NCBI GenBank assembly: GCA_001770415.1
Contig: MEQX01000050.1
Coordinates: 15,840-79,839 of the forward strand
Source: Betaproteobacteria bacterium RIFCSPLOWO2_02_FULL_63_19
GTDB taxonomy: Bacteria; Pseudomonadota; Gammaproteobacteria; Burkholderiales; SG8-39
Length of the DNA: 64,000 nucleotides
Direction of reading: 5' to 3'
The notes beneath the pieces were generated by a model that had not been told where the DNA came from, made no database searches, and saw only the letters and a program-made list of their open reading frames with translations. Within the stretch, counting starts at the first letter, position 1; every line of letters starts with the position of its first letter. Positions 42,924 to 51,411 of this stretch are shown one piece after another. The translations under genes were made by a program, and so were the position numbers.

Positions 42924-44723
42924 ATGCCACTGCCCATCGAAGCCTACGCACTGATCGGAAATACCCGCACCGCGGCGCTGGTGGGAAACGATGGTTCAAT
43001 TGACTGGCTTTGCCTGCCGCGCTTCGATTCGCAGGCATGTTTCGCCGCGCTGTTGGGCGAATCAGGCAACGGGCGCTGGCTGATCGCGCCCCGGGGTGCG
43101 GTGCAGCGGACCCGGCGCCGATACCGCGAAGCGACCCTGATTCTCGAAACAGACTTTGAGACCGATACCGGCTCGGTGCGTGTCATCGACTGCATGCCGA
43201 TCGGCAGGGATCACTGCGGCAGCGTGTTGCGCATCGTACAGGGCCTCTCGGGAGAAGTGGCGATGCGCATGGAGCTGGTCATCCGGTTTGAATACGGATC
43301 GGTGATTCCCTGGGTGCAGCGATCCGGAAAGAAGCTCAGTGCGACCGCGGGTCCGGACGCGCTGGAACTGCGCACGCCCGTGCATACCCGCGGCGAAGAC
43401 ATGACAACGCGCGCCAACTTCGACGTGCGGCAGGGCGAGTCCCTGCCTTTCGTGCTCACCTATTATCCCTCGCACCAGAGTGCCCCGAGGGGATTCGCCG
43501 CCCAGGCGATGCTCGAAGCGACGCAGAAATGGTGGACCCGCTGGTCGGCGCAATGCACACACGTTGGCTCATGGCGCGAGCCGGTGCTGCGTTCTTTGAT
43601 CACGCTGAAAGCGCTCACCTATGAGCCGACGGGCGGCATTGTCGCCGCGCCCACTACATCGCTGCCCGAGCAGCTCGGGGGCGTGCGCAACTGGGACTAT
43701 CGCTACTGCTGGCTGCGGGACGTTGCCTTCACTTTGTATGCGCTCTTGTACGCCGGCTATCGCGACGAAGCGAAAGCCTGGCGCGAGTGGCTTCTGCGCG
43801 CGGTGGCGGGACGGCCGCAGGATCTGCAGATCCTCTACGGCATATCCGGCGAGCGGCGGCTGCCGGAATCCGAGATTCCCTGGCTCACCGGCTATGAAGG
43901 CGCGGCGCCGGTGCGCATCGGCAACGCGGCCAGCAGCCAGTACCAGCTAGACGTTTACGGCGAGGTGCTGGACACGTTTCACCTGACGCGCGCAGCCGGC
44001 GTTGCCACGCAGTCGCGCGCATGGGAAGTCCACAAAGTGCTGCTGGACTTCCTGGAATCCAATTGGGAGCGCCCGGATGAAGGTATCTGGGAAGTGCGCG
44101 GACCGCGGCGCCACTTCACCCATTCGAAGGTGATGGTTTGGGTGGCGTTCGATCGGGCGGTGAAAGCGGTAGAGCGCTTCAGTCTGAGCGGTGAACTCGA
44201 GCGCTGGCGGGCCTTGCGTGCAGAAGTGCACGCGCAAGTGTGTCGCGACGGGTTCGACGCTGATCGCAATACCTTCGTACAGCACTACGGCTCGAAGAAT
44301 CTGGACGCGAGCCTGCTGATGATCCCCATGGTCGGATTTCTGTCTGCCGAAGACCCGCGCATGCGCGGAACCGTGGAGGCCATACGCTCCGAACTTGCAG
44401 TTGACGGGCTGATCCGGCGGTACTCCACCACCGAAGGCATCGATGGGCTGCCGCCCGGCGAAGGCGCGTTTCTGCCCTGTTCGTTCTGGCTCGCCGACAA
44501 TCTCGCGCTCGCCGGCCGCCACGGCGAAGCCACCGCGCTGTTCGAACGGCTGCTTTCGTTGTGCAACGACGTTGGCCTGATCTCGGAAGGATATGACACC
44601 GAGAGGCGGCGCCTGGTCGGCAACTTCCCCCAGGCAATGACGCATGTCGCGCTGATCAACACGGCGCGCAATCTCTCGCTGCCAAGAGCGCCGCAGGACC
44701 GCAGGGCGCAGCGGCGACCGTAG
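42924..44723 (+). CDS. Glycoside hydrolase family 15 protein (glucoamylase/trehalase-like)
   Basis: A 599-residue inverting alpha-glucosidase of GH15. The N-terminal domain (PIEAYALIGNTRTAALVGND, DGSIDWLCLPRFDS) and the (alpha/alpha)6 barrel (GGVRNWDYRYCWLRDVAFT) match the bacterial branch that includes trehalases and dextran glucosidases. The general acid Glu is expected in RPDEGIWEVRG and the base Glu in PGEGAFLPCSFWLAD; HFTHSKVMVWVAFDRAV is also conserved. No signal peptide, so it is cytoplasmic and trehalose or storage glucan is a likely substrate. No treY/treZ or glg gene is adjacent; an esterase gene follows on the same strand. Confidence 0.88.
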   Translation: MPLPIEAYALIGNTRTAALVGNDGSIDWLCLPRFDSQACFAALLGESGNGRWLIAPRGAVQRTRRRYREATLILETDFETDTGSVRVIDCMPIGRDHCGSVLRIVQGLSGEVAMRMELVIRFEYGSVIPWVQRSGKKLSATAGPDALELRTPVHTRGEDMTTRANFDVRQGESLPFVLTYYPSHQSAPRGFAAQAMLEATQKWWTRWSAQCTHVGSWREPVLRSLITLKALTYEPTGGIVAAPTTSLPEQLGGVRNWDYRYCWLRDVAFTLYALLYAGYRDEAKAWREWLLRAVAGRPQDLQILYGISGERRLPESEIPWLTGYEGAAPVRIGNAASSQYQLDVYGEVLDTFHLTRAAGVATQSRAWEVHKVLLDFLESNWERPDEGIWEVRGPRRHFTHSKVMVWVAFDRAVKAVERFSLSGELERWRALRAEVHAQVCRDGFDADRNTFVQHYGSKNLDASLLMIPMVGFLSAEDPRMRGTVEAIRSELAVDGLIRRYSTTEGIDGLPPGEGAFLPCSFWLADNLALAGRHGEATALFERLLSLCNDVGLISEGYDTERRRLVGNFPQAMTHVALINTARNLSLPRAPQDRRAQRRP

Positions 44724-44861
44724 AAACGGGTCGAGGCCGTTCCCAGGGCGCCGATGGAAGGCCAAGGCGGCCCGCTGAGTCGCGTGCAAGTGGTCGCCGA
44801 CCTGCTCGCGCATCCCGCGCGTGTCACAATTGCGTCAGGTCGGAACCAAGCGAGAAAACCC

Positions 44862-45968
44862 ATGGCACTCAAACGCCCCAAGGGCTCGAGCGGCACCCTC
44901 GTCGTACTCGAGCATACGTCGAAGATACTCAGGCACAATCCACTCGGTGATCCTCACGTGCGCAAGCTCGTGGTCTGGCTGCCGCCACAGTACGACGACG
45001 GCGCGCGCAGGCGCCGCTTCCCCGTGCTCTACGACCTGGTCGGGTTCACCGGCTCTGGGCCTGCGCATGCCAACTGGAAGCCGTTCGGCGACAACGTCCC
45101 GGAGCGTGCGGCGCGGCTCATCAACGAGAAGAAAATGGGCCCGGCGATCTTCGTGTTCCCGGACTGTTTCACCGCACTCGGCGGGAACCAGTACGTGAAC
45201 TCGCCGGCGATCGGCGATTATGCAGACTATCTGACGCGAGAGATTATTCCGTTCATCGACTGCGAATTCCGCACGTTGGACGGACGCGAGCATCGCGGCT
45301 GTTTCGGAAAATCATCCGGCGGTTACGGCGCGATCGTGCACGGCATGAAATACGCGAAGTATTGGGGCGCGATCGCGAATCATTCCGGTGACGCGTATTT
45401 CGATTTTGTCTATTGGCACGACTGGCCGAACACGCTCAACGAGCTCGCCCGGTATCGTTCGCCGAAGCGCAAGCCGGGAACCTATGACGCGCTGCGTGAA
45501 TCGAACCGCAAGGGCCTCGCCGAGGGGCTCGACGACGGGCGCATACGGCGTTTCCTGGCGCAGGTTTGGAAGAAGGAAAAGCTCTCGGGCGCCGAGGGCT
45601 ATTGCATCATGAATCTCTGCATGGCGGCGACCTACGACCCGGATTCGAAGGCGCCGCTGGGATTCCGCGTTCCATTCAACCTCGAAACGGGCGAAGTCAT
45701 CGAGCGGCGCTGGAGCCGGTGGCGCGCGCACGACCCGATCAACCTGGTCGCGAAATACCGGAGCGCTCTGAAGTCGCTGCGCGGCATCTACATCGATTGC
45801 GGCTGGCGCGACCAGTACCACATCCATTACGGTGCGCGCATTCTTTCCAGACGTCTCGCCGCAGCCGGCATCAGACACCGCTACGAGGAATTCGACGACA
45901 ACCACTCGGACATCGATTATCGGATGGATACGAGCCTGCCGTTTCTGTACCGGGCGTTGCGGTCCTAG
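44862..45968 (+). CDS. Alpha/beta-hydrolase, esterase D (PF00756) type
   Basis: A 368-residue hydrolase of the putative esterase family that also contains enterochelin esterases and mycolyltransferases. The nucleophile elbow is GKSSGGYGA (GxSxG). Likely remaining triad members are the Asp in IYIDCGWRDQY and the His in DDNHSDIDY. The start of the core is KLVVWLPPQYDDGARRRRFPVLYDL. No signal peptide is seen, so it is probably cytoplasmic. The ATG at 44862 is used; the frame opens at 44754 right after the GH15 gene, where residues are not family-like. Substrate unknown. Confidence 0.8.
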   Translation: MALKRPKGSSGTLVVLEHTSKILRHNPLGDPHVRKLVVWLPPQYDDGARRRRFPVLYDLVGFTGSGPAHANWKPFGDNVPERAARLINEKKMGPAIFVFPDCFTALGGNQYVNSPAIGDYADYLTREIIPFIDCEFRTLDGREHRGCFGKSSGGYGAIVHGMKYAKYWGAIANHSGDAYFDFVYWHDWPNTLNELARYRSPKRKPGTYDALRESNRKGLAEGLDDGRIRRFLAQVWKKEKLSGAEGYCIMNLCMAATYDPDSKAPLGFRVPFNLETGEVIERRWSRWRAHDPINLVAKYRSALKSLRGIYIDCGWRDQYHIHYGARILSRRLAAAGIRHRYEEFDDNHSDIDYRMDTSLPFLYRALRS

Positions 45969-46069
45969 GGGCGTCCGGGCACAACGGTCCGATGGCAAGC
46001 CGGGTTGGCCAAGCGCCCAAAAACGGTCAAACTAGCAGCAGGACAAACATCTGATCGACCGGAGGCACG

Positions 46070-46210
46070 ATGAGTCACTCAAAGATGTTGCATACCAGGC
46101 GCAAGAAGCTGCGGGTAAGGAGGGAACTCGCCGTGGCGGCCAAGCGGGAAAAGAAGCTGAGAAAACAGCAAGCAAAGGCATCCGGTGCCGGGACCACGAA
46201 GTCCGGCTAG
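46070..46210 (+). CDS. 46-residue strongly basic small protein
   Basis: A short frame starting MSHSKMLHTRRKKLRVRREL and ending TTKSG before a TAG. GGAGG at 46061-46065 lies 4 bases before the ATG, one of the better ribosome sites in this part of the window. About a third of residues are Lys or Arg, mostly in the first 36, with helix-favouring composition (AVAAKREKKLRKQQAKA). I do not recognise a family; nucleic acid or ribosome binding is a guess from charge. It follows the esterase gene by 101 bases and precedes gspA by about 250. Confidence 0.55.
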   Translation: MSHSKMLHTRRKKLRVRRELAVAAKREKKLRKQQAKASGAGTTKSG

Positions 46211-46459
46211 GCCTCGTTCGATGCGGGCCGGTAAGATCCTCCGACCGCGACGCACAGCAGGCGCTCGCGATCGGTCCTGAGTTCACGCGCCGCGCAATGT
46301 GGGTATCCGGCCTGCGGCTTGCGAGGCGGGTGCAACGCTTCGGCGTTCGCTTGCCGAACCGCGTGGGCACCTTGACTGTGCCGCGGCTTGCCTTGCTAGA
46401 GTGAGCACGTCGGACCGGACTTGCGCATAATTGCGCGTGCACGCTAAACCGTGATTCGC

Positions 46460-48073
46460 ATGTACCAGAGCTATTTCGGCCTTTCTGAAGCGCCGTTCTC
46501 CATTGCGCCGGACCCGCGCTACCTCTATATGAGCCGGCGCCACCAGGAGGCGTTCGCGCACTTGCTCTACGGGGTGAATGCCGGTGGCGGATTCGTGCTG
46601 CTTACCGGCGAGGTGGGGGCGGGCAAAACGACGGTCTGCCGCTGCCTGCTCGAGCAGATTCCCGAGTCATGCGACGTAGCCTACATCTTCAATCCCAAGC
46701 TGACGGTGGCCGAGCTGCTCTCGACTATATGTGTGGAATTCGGCATCGCGTATCCGAGCGGCACCACGAGCATCAAGGTGTACGTCGACTGCATCAACAA
46801 CTACCTGCTGGAGGCCAATGCCAGGGGCCGGCACACGGTGCTTATCATCGACGAGGCGCAGAATCTTTCGGCCGATGTGCTCGAGGAAATGCGGCTGCTC
46901 ACCAATCTGGAAACCAACCAACGCAAACTGCTGCAGATCATCCTGCTCGGCCAACCGGAGCTGGCGACCATGCTGGAGCGGCCGGAACTGCGCCAACTCG
47001 CGCAGCGGGTCGTCGCGCGCTACCACCTGGGAGCATTGACGAAGGCGGAAGTTTCCGCTTACGTGCGCCATCGCCTGGAGACGGCGGGCACGCAACGACA
47101 GCTGTTTCCTTTCGCGCTGATGGGCCGCGTGTACGCATTGAGCGGCGGTATTCCCCGGGTGATCAATGTGCTTTGCGACCGGGCGTTGCTCGGGGCTTAC
47201 GTGCAGGGCAAGGAACGGGTCGATCGTGCGACTCTTGTGCAGGCGGCGAGGGAGGTGTTTGACCAGCCGCGAGCACGCCGCGACCTGACGCGTCCGCTTC
47301 TGGCGGCGCTGGTTCTCGCAATCGGCGGTGCAGCGGCGGTGACGGTCTACCAAAGCGAGCGGCGCTCCGCAGAAACAGCACCGGTGGCTACCACCGCCAC
47401 CGCTGTTCGACCGAAAACGCCTGTTGCCGGCACTAACGCGATGGCCGCCGCGGCGTTCACCGACGCGCCGCAGTGGCCCTCGGACGTGCCGCAATCGCAA
47501 AGCAAGGAATTCGCGTACGCGGCTCTGTTCAAAGCCTGGGGCGCGGATTATCAGGGAGGTGACGCCTGCAGGCAGGCCGAATCTCTTGGCTTGCGGTGTC
47601 GGACGGCGCGCGGGGGGCTGGACGAACTGCGCCAGTTCGACCGTCCCGCGGTACTGCAGATGCGCGATGCCCAGGGGCGGGGCTATTACGGCACCTTGAT
47701 CGGCCTCGACGACAAACGCGCCACATTCGCCGTGGGTGCGAAGACCATACCAATGCCGCTCAGCGTCTTGGCGGGGCAATGGTCCGGGCATTACACGCTG
47801 CTCTGGCGGATGCTGCCGGATGCACCCAGGACGGTTCGTCCCGGCGAACGAGGACCGGCTGTTAAGTGGTTGAGCACCCATCTGGCGCAGTTGCAGGGCG
47901 GGGCGCCCGACGCCGATCCGACATTCGACGAGTCGATGGCACGCCAATTGAAACAGTTTCAGCTCGACCACGGATTGGTGCCCGACGGCACGCTCGGGCC
48001 GCAGACACTGACGCGGCTGAGCATCGTGGCGGACAAGTCGGCACCGAAGCTGGTGCGCGCGCAGGGTGGGTAA
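46460..48073 (+). CDS. gspA: GspA/ExeA-type AAA ATPase with peptidoglycan-binding domain
   Basis: Inner-membrane ATPase that, with GspB, helps place the type II secretion secretin in the cell wall. Of about 537 residues, the N-terminal AAA domain (YFGLSEAPFSIAPDPRYLYM, Walker A GEVGAGKTT, Walker B VLIIDEAQN, sensor LLGQPEL) is cytoplasmic. A membrane segment follows (LLAALVLAIGGAAAVTVY). The periplasmic part has a C39-peptidase-like fold (FAYAALFKAWGADYQGGDAC...) probably without activity, and a C-terminal PG_binding_1 domain (GERGPAVKWLSTHLAQL, GLVPDGTLGPQTLTRL). The ATG at 46460 fits the family start; a GTG at 46451 is also in frame. GspB follows 5 bases after the stop. Confidence 0.88.
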   Translation: MYQSYFGLSEAPFSIAPDPRYLYMSRRHQEAFAHLLYGVNAGGGFVLLTGEVGAGKTTVCRCLLEQIPESCDVAYIFNPKLTVAELLSTICVEFGIAYPSGTTSIKVYVDCINNYLLEANARGRHTVLIIDEAQNLSADVLEEMRLLTNLETNQRKLLQIILLGQPELATMLERPELRQLAQRVVARYHLGALTKAEVSAYVRHRLETAGTQRQLFPFALMGRVYALSGGIPRVINVLCDRALLGAYVQGKERVDRATLVQAAREVFDQPRARRDLTRPLLAALVLAIGGAAAVTVYQSERRSAETAPVATTATAVRPKTPVAGTNAMAAAAFTDAPQWPSDVPQSQSKEFAYAALFKAWGADYQGGDACRQAESLGLRCRTARGGLDELRQFDRPAVLQMRDAQGRGYYGTLIGLDDKRATFAVGAKTIPMPLSVLAGQWSGHYTLLWRMLPDAPRTVRPGERGPAVKWLSTHLAQLQGGAPDADPTFDESMARQLKQFQLDHGLVPDGTLGPQTLTRLSIVADKSAPKLVRAQGG

Positions 48074-48078
48074 CAGGC

Positions 48079-48846
48079 GTGTCATACATCCTGGATGCCC
48101 TCAGGAAATCGGACCAGCAGCGCCGGCGCGGCGCTGCTCCGACGCTGCAGACCGCACAATTTTCGGCGGCCGAGCCTCGATCATATGCAAACTGGATTTA
48201 TGCTTTGATCGCTGTACTCCTGGTCGCTGCCGGTATCGCAATTGGCTGGCTGCACGGAGGGCAGCCGGAGCCCGGGCCCGGCGCAGCGAACCCGGTGTCG
48301 GGAGCCACCGTCAACGCGCGGATCAGCGTTGCCGAGCCGAACATAGCGGGTAGGCCTCGGCACACCGCGACCGTTGCTGCGCCGGCGGTGCCCCCCGTAC
48401 GTATGGCCGATTCAGCGCAGTCGAATGAGGCGCCGCAGGAACAGATCCGAACGGTGCAAAGTGCTTCAGCGCCCGCATCAGCGGGGTCCGTCAGGCCGGA
48501 AGAAAGCCGCGGACGGGCGGCCGTGCGCGACATGCCCAAGGGAACGCCTGCCGCGCCTTATGGACAGCCGCTCAAAGCCACCGACGCGGAAGCGACCTCT
48601 CCCGCGCAGGAGCCGAGGGTCATGCGGATGGGAGAGCTCCCGGAATCGATTCGGCACGAGCTTCCGGACATGCATGTCTCGCTGCACCTGTATTCGACTC
48701 GCCCCGGGAACAGGTTTGTCAGCATCGACAACCGGATGCTGCAGGAAGGAGCGGACGTGGCGCCAGGACTCAAGCTGGAGAGAATCACGCCTGAGGGCAT
48801 GGTGTTCAGCTACAAGGGATATCGCTTTCGGCGCGGCGTGCAGTAG
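48079..48846 (+). CDS. gspB: GspB-type secretion assembly protein
   Basis: A 255-residue bitopic membrane protein, partner of GspA. The N-terminus SYILDALRKSDQQRRRG is the classic GspB/ExeB start, followed by one membrane helix (WIYALIAVLLVAAGIAIGWL), a Pro/Ala-rich periplasmic linker and the conserved C-terminal domain (MGELPESIRHELPDMHVS, LHLYSTRPGNRFVSID, MVFSYKGYRFRRGV). The GTG at 48079 is chosen because it gives the conserved N-terminus; the frame is open upstream inside gspA. No other gsp genes are in the window. Confidence 0.88.
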   Translation: MSYILDALRKSDQQRRRGAAPTLQTAQFSAAEPRSYANWIYALIAVLLVAAGIAIGWLHGGQPEPGPGAANPVSGATVNARISVAEPNIAGRPRHTATVAAPAVPPVRMADSAQSNEAPQEQIRTVQSASAPASAGSVRPEESRGRAAVRDMPKGTPAAPYGQPLKATDAEATSPAQEPRVMRMGELPESIRHELPDMHVSLHLYSTRPGNRFVSIDNRMLQEGADVAPGLKLERITPEGMVFSYKGYRFRRGVQ

Positions 48847-48885
48847 CGCACGGTTGCGGACGCTGCAGGCCGGACGGGGATGCCG

Positions 48886-50073
48886 TCAGCGGGCTCCATT
48901 AGCCGCAGCGGATGGGTCCGGCTCGCGGAACTGCGCCTGGATCTCCTTCACCCTGTCGGTGTTCAACAGTAGCGCATCGACGCAATCCTCGTCGAACTTG
49001 GACCGCGCGAGCCGGCGCAGCCATGCGTAGGCCTCGTCGTTGCTCCATGAAGGCTTGTAGGGCCGCGGGCTGGTGAGCGCATCGAAGACGTCCGCGACGG
49101 CGACGATACGCGCCTCCAGCGGAATGTCACGTTCGCGCAGTCCGTGCGGATATCCGCCCCCGTCCATTGTTTCGTGATGCGATTCGGCGATGTGGCGCAG
49201 CAGGTCCAGGCCGTCGAGCTGTCCTAGGCCAAAGTTGTGGGCGATCGCGTCGATCATCTCGGGGCCCCGTACGGTGTGCAGTTTCATTTCTTCGCGCTCC
49301 GCGTCCGAGAGCCGGCCTGGCTTGAGCAGGATGCGGTCGGGCAATGCGAGCTTGCCGATGTCGTGCAGAGGAGCGAACTCGAATATGCGTTCGATGGTGG
49401 CATCTTCCAGCGAAGCTGTGCCGGTCGCGGCGAGGTGTTGGGCGATCAGGCGCGCGTAGCGGGCCATTCGATCGATGTGCCCGCCCGTTTCCGGATCGCG
49501 GAAGTGCACCATGTCGTGGGCGGTCTTCACGGCGGCTGCGAGGATGCGCACCGCCAGCATTTCCGCGGTGACGATCGCCGAGATCAGGTGGCCGTATACG
49601 TCCAGCGTTCGCAGCGCGTCCTCGGTAATGGAGCACGCCGTGCGCGAATTGAAGAATATGAACCCCCAGAACGCACCATCGAGAAACATTGGAACGGTGT
49701 AGCTCGACCGGAAGCCGTCCTCGGTGATGATCTTCGTGTGCAGGTGGCGTCCCTGCCGGAACAGTTCGAGGTCGTCCACCACGCGCGGGCGGCCCGTGCG
49801 CAGGATATCCGCGAGCGAGGGCGATTCGGAAAGGCGCGCCTCGTAGCGCACCAGATGGTTGTGGCCGGGCGAACTGGCGAGGAACGTCTTGAGCAGGTCG
49901 GTAGCCTGGTCGTACGCGGCCACGGCGATCCGGTCAACGAATTCGAGCTGCGCGTAGAGGGACTCGTGGATCGAGGCGAGCTTCGCGTCCAGCGAAGCGC
50001 TCCGGTTCAGGGCGTCGAGCGGGTCCTCGTGCCCATAGAGTCTGCTATCGTGTCCGGACACCGTGGATGTCAC
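48886..50073 (-). CDS. HD-GYP domain c-di-GMP phosphodiesterase with N-terminal GAF-like sensor
   Basis: A 395-residue signalling protein. The N-terminal 170 residues look like a GAF domain (FVDRIAVAAYDQATDLLKTF, SYTVPMFLDGAFWGFIFFNS). The HD-GYP domain follows: HFRDPETGGHIDRMARYA (first His), PLHDIGKLALPDRIL (HD), HTVRGPEMI, HHETMDGGGYPHGL (HHE and the GYP motif) and VAVADVFDALTSPRPYK. All metal-binding and GYP residues are present, so hydrolysis of c-di-GMP to pGpG or GMP is likely. Soluble and cytoplasmic. It converges on gspB, with 39 bases between the stops. Confidence 0.88.
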   Translation of the reverse strand: MTSTVSGHDSRLYGHEDPLDALNRSASLDAKLASIHESLYAQLEFVDRIAVAAYDQATDLLKTFLASSPGHNHLVRYEARLSESPSLADILRTGRPRVVDDLELFRQGRHLHTKIITEDGFRSSYTVPMFLDGAFWGFIFFNSRTACSITEDALRTLDVYGHLISAIVTAEMLAVRILAAAVKTAHDMVHFRDPETGGHIDRMARYARLIAQHLAATGTASLEDATIERIFEFAPLHDIGKLALPDRILLKPGRLSDAEREEMKLHTVRGPEMIDAIAHNFGLGQLDGLDLLRHIAESHHETMDGGGYPHGLRERDIPLEARIVAVADVFDALTSPRPYKPSWSNDEAYAWLRRLARSKFDEDCVDALLLNTDRVKEIQAQFREPDPSAAANGAR

Positions 50074-50160
50074 CGTAGCGGGTTGGATGGAATTACTGCG
50101 CTATCGTTGCGCGAGAGTGCGGGTTCAATGCTACTGCGTGCCGGACGCGGCCGGGTCTCG

Positions 50161-51066
50161 TCACCGCGCAGGCGCCGCCGGCGCGCGCGTGAGTTCGCCG
50201 GACTGATAGTCTCTGATCGCCTGTTCGATCTCCTCGCGCGTGTTCATCACGAACGGGCCATACTGCACGACGGGTTCACCCAGTGGCCGGCCCGCCAGCA
50301 GCAGAAAGCGGGCGCCGCCGGTTCCGGCTCTGACTTCGACCTGGTCCCCATCCGCGAGCACGGCTGCCGCGTGAGTGTCCAGATTCTTCGTTGCTTCCGC
50401 GGGGCCGACATCGGCGCTGCCTTCGAAGATGTAGATGAACGCGTTATAGTCCACCGCTATGGGTTGCGAGAATGCAACGCCTGCAGGCAATTCGACATCG
50501 ATATAAAGCGGATCGGTAGTCAGTCCCTGTATCGGCCCGGGCACCGGCCGTCCGTCCATGTATGTTGTGCCGGCGATGATCTTCACGCGGCCGCCTCCGG
50601 GGAGATCGACGACGGGGATTTCAGAAGGATCGATGTCGCGGTAGCCGGCGGGTTTCATCTTCTCGCGCGCGGGCAGGTTGATCCAGAGCTGGAAACCGCG
50701 CATGCGGCCGTCCTCCTGCTGCGGCATCTCCGAGTGGATGATGCCGCGGCCCGCGGTCATCCACTGCACCGCGCCCGTCTTCAGATCTCCCCTGTTGCCA
50801 AGATGGTCCTCGTGCAGCATATGGCCGTCGAGGAGGTAGGTGACGGTCTCGAAGCCGCGGTGCGGATGCGACGGGAAGCCGGCGATATAGTCGTTCGGGT
50901 CGAACGAGGAAAATTCGTCCAGCATCAGGAACGGATCCAGTCGCGCGAATTGCGAGCTGCCGAGACTGCGCCGCAGCTTGACGCCGGCGCCGTCCGAGGT
51001 GGGCAGCGCTTGGATGATCCGCTGCACTGTGCGGGTGCCGGTGCCCGTGCTACCGGTGTTGCTCAT
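50161..51066 (-). CDS. Pirin family protein
   Basis: Bicupin protein of 301 residues. The N-terminal cupin carries the metal ligands in FPSHPHRGFETVTYLLDG and MLHEDHLGN, ending with RGIIHSEMPQQEDG. Bacterial pirins such as YhhW have quercetinase activity in vitro; others regulate metabolism, so the role is open. The ATG at 51066 has GGAGAAC just upstream; the frame runs to 51207 without pirin features. Confidence 0.9.
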   Translation of the reverse strand: MSNTGSTGTGTRTVQRIIQALPTSDGAGVKLRRSLGSSQFARLDPFLMLDEFSSFDPNDYIAGFPSHPHRGFETVTYLLDGHMLHEDHLGNRGDLKTGAVQWMTAGRGIIHSEMPQQEDGRMRGFQLWINLPAREKMKPAGYRDIDPSEIPVVDLPGGGRVKIIAGTTYMDGRPVPGPIQGLTTDPLYIDVELPAGVAFSQPIAVDYNAFIYIFEGSADVGPAEATKNLDTHAAAVLADGDQVEVRAGTGGARFLLLAGRPLGEPVVQYGPFVMNTREEIEQAIRDYQSGELTRAPAAPAR

Positions 51067-51411
51067 GATGTTCTCCTGTGGACGTGGGTGCTGCGCCTTG
51101 GCTTCACGATGTTTCGTCCGCGAATTTTGGCTGCTGTTATTGTGCGCAGTCGCGGGGCGGATTGTCAGCAAATTGTAAGCCACTCTTCCACGCGCCTGCC
51201 AGCTCAAGGTCTATCACATTTCGGATCCTGAGAAACAAATAAATGCTTGATTCAAGTCATACCGACCGGATCGGCCGTCCAACAACATCGCCGCAAGTGG
51301 AATATTTTCCAACATCAACGGACAGCGGTACAGCAAAGATCCGTTCGCAGTCATGCGCAGTGGCCAGGCCAGGACGCCGCCTCGATTAGGTTACGTCAAG
51401 GGAGAACTTTA
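51067..51411. other. Divergent intergenic region between pirin and the DUF1566 gene
   Basis: No gene is supported. The middle (about 51170-51260) is AT-richer, as expected for promoters, but no hexamer pair stands out. GGGAG at 51400-51404 is the ribosome site of the DUF1566 gene. Confidence 0.45.

Noticed and set aside
46667-48085. 472-codon minus-strand frame opposite gspA
   Set aside because: Antisense shadow; the plus strand carries all GspA domains and GspB follows in the expected order.
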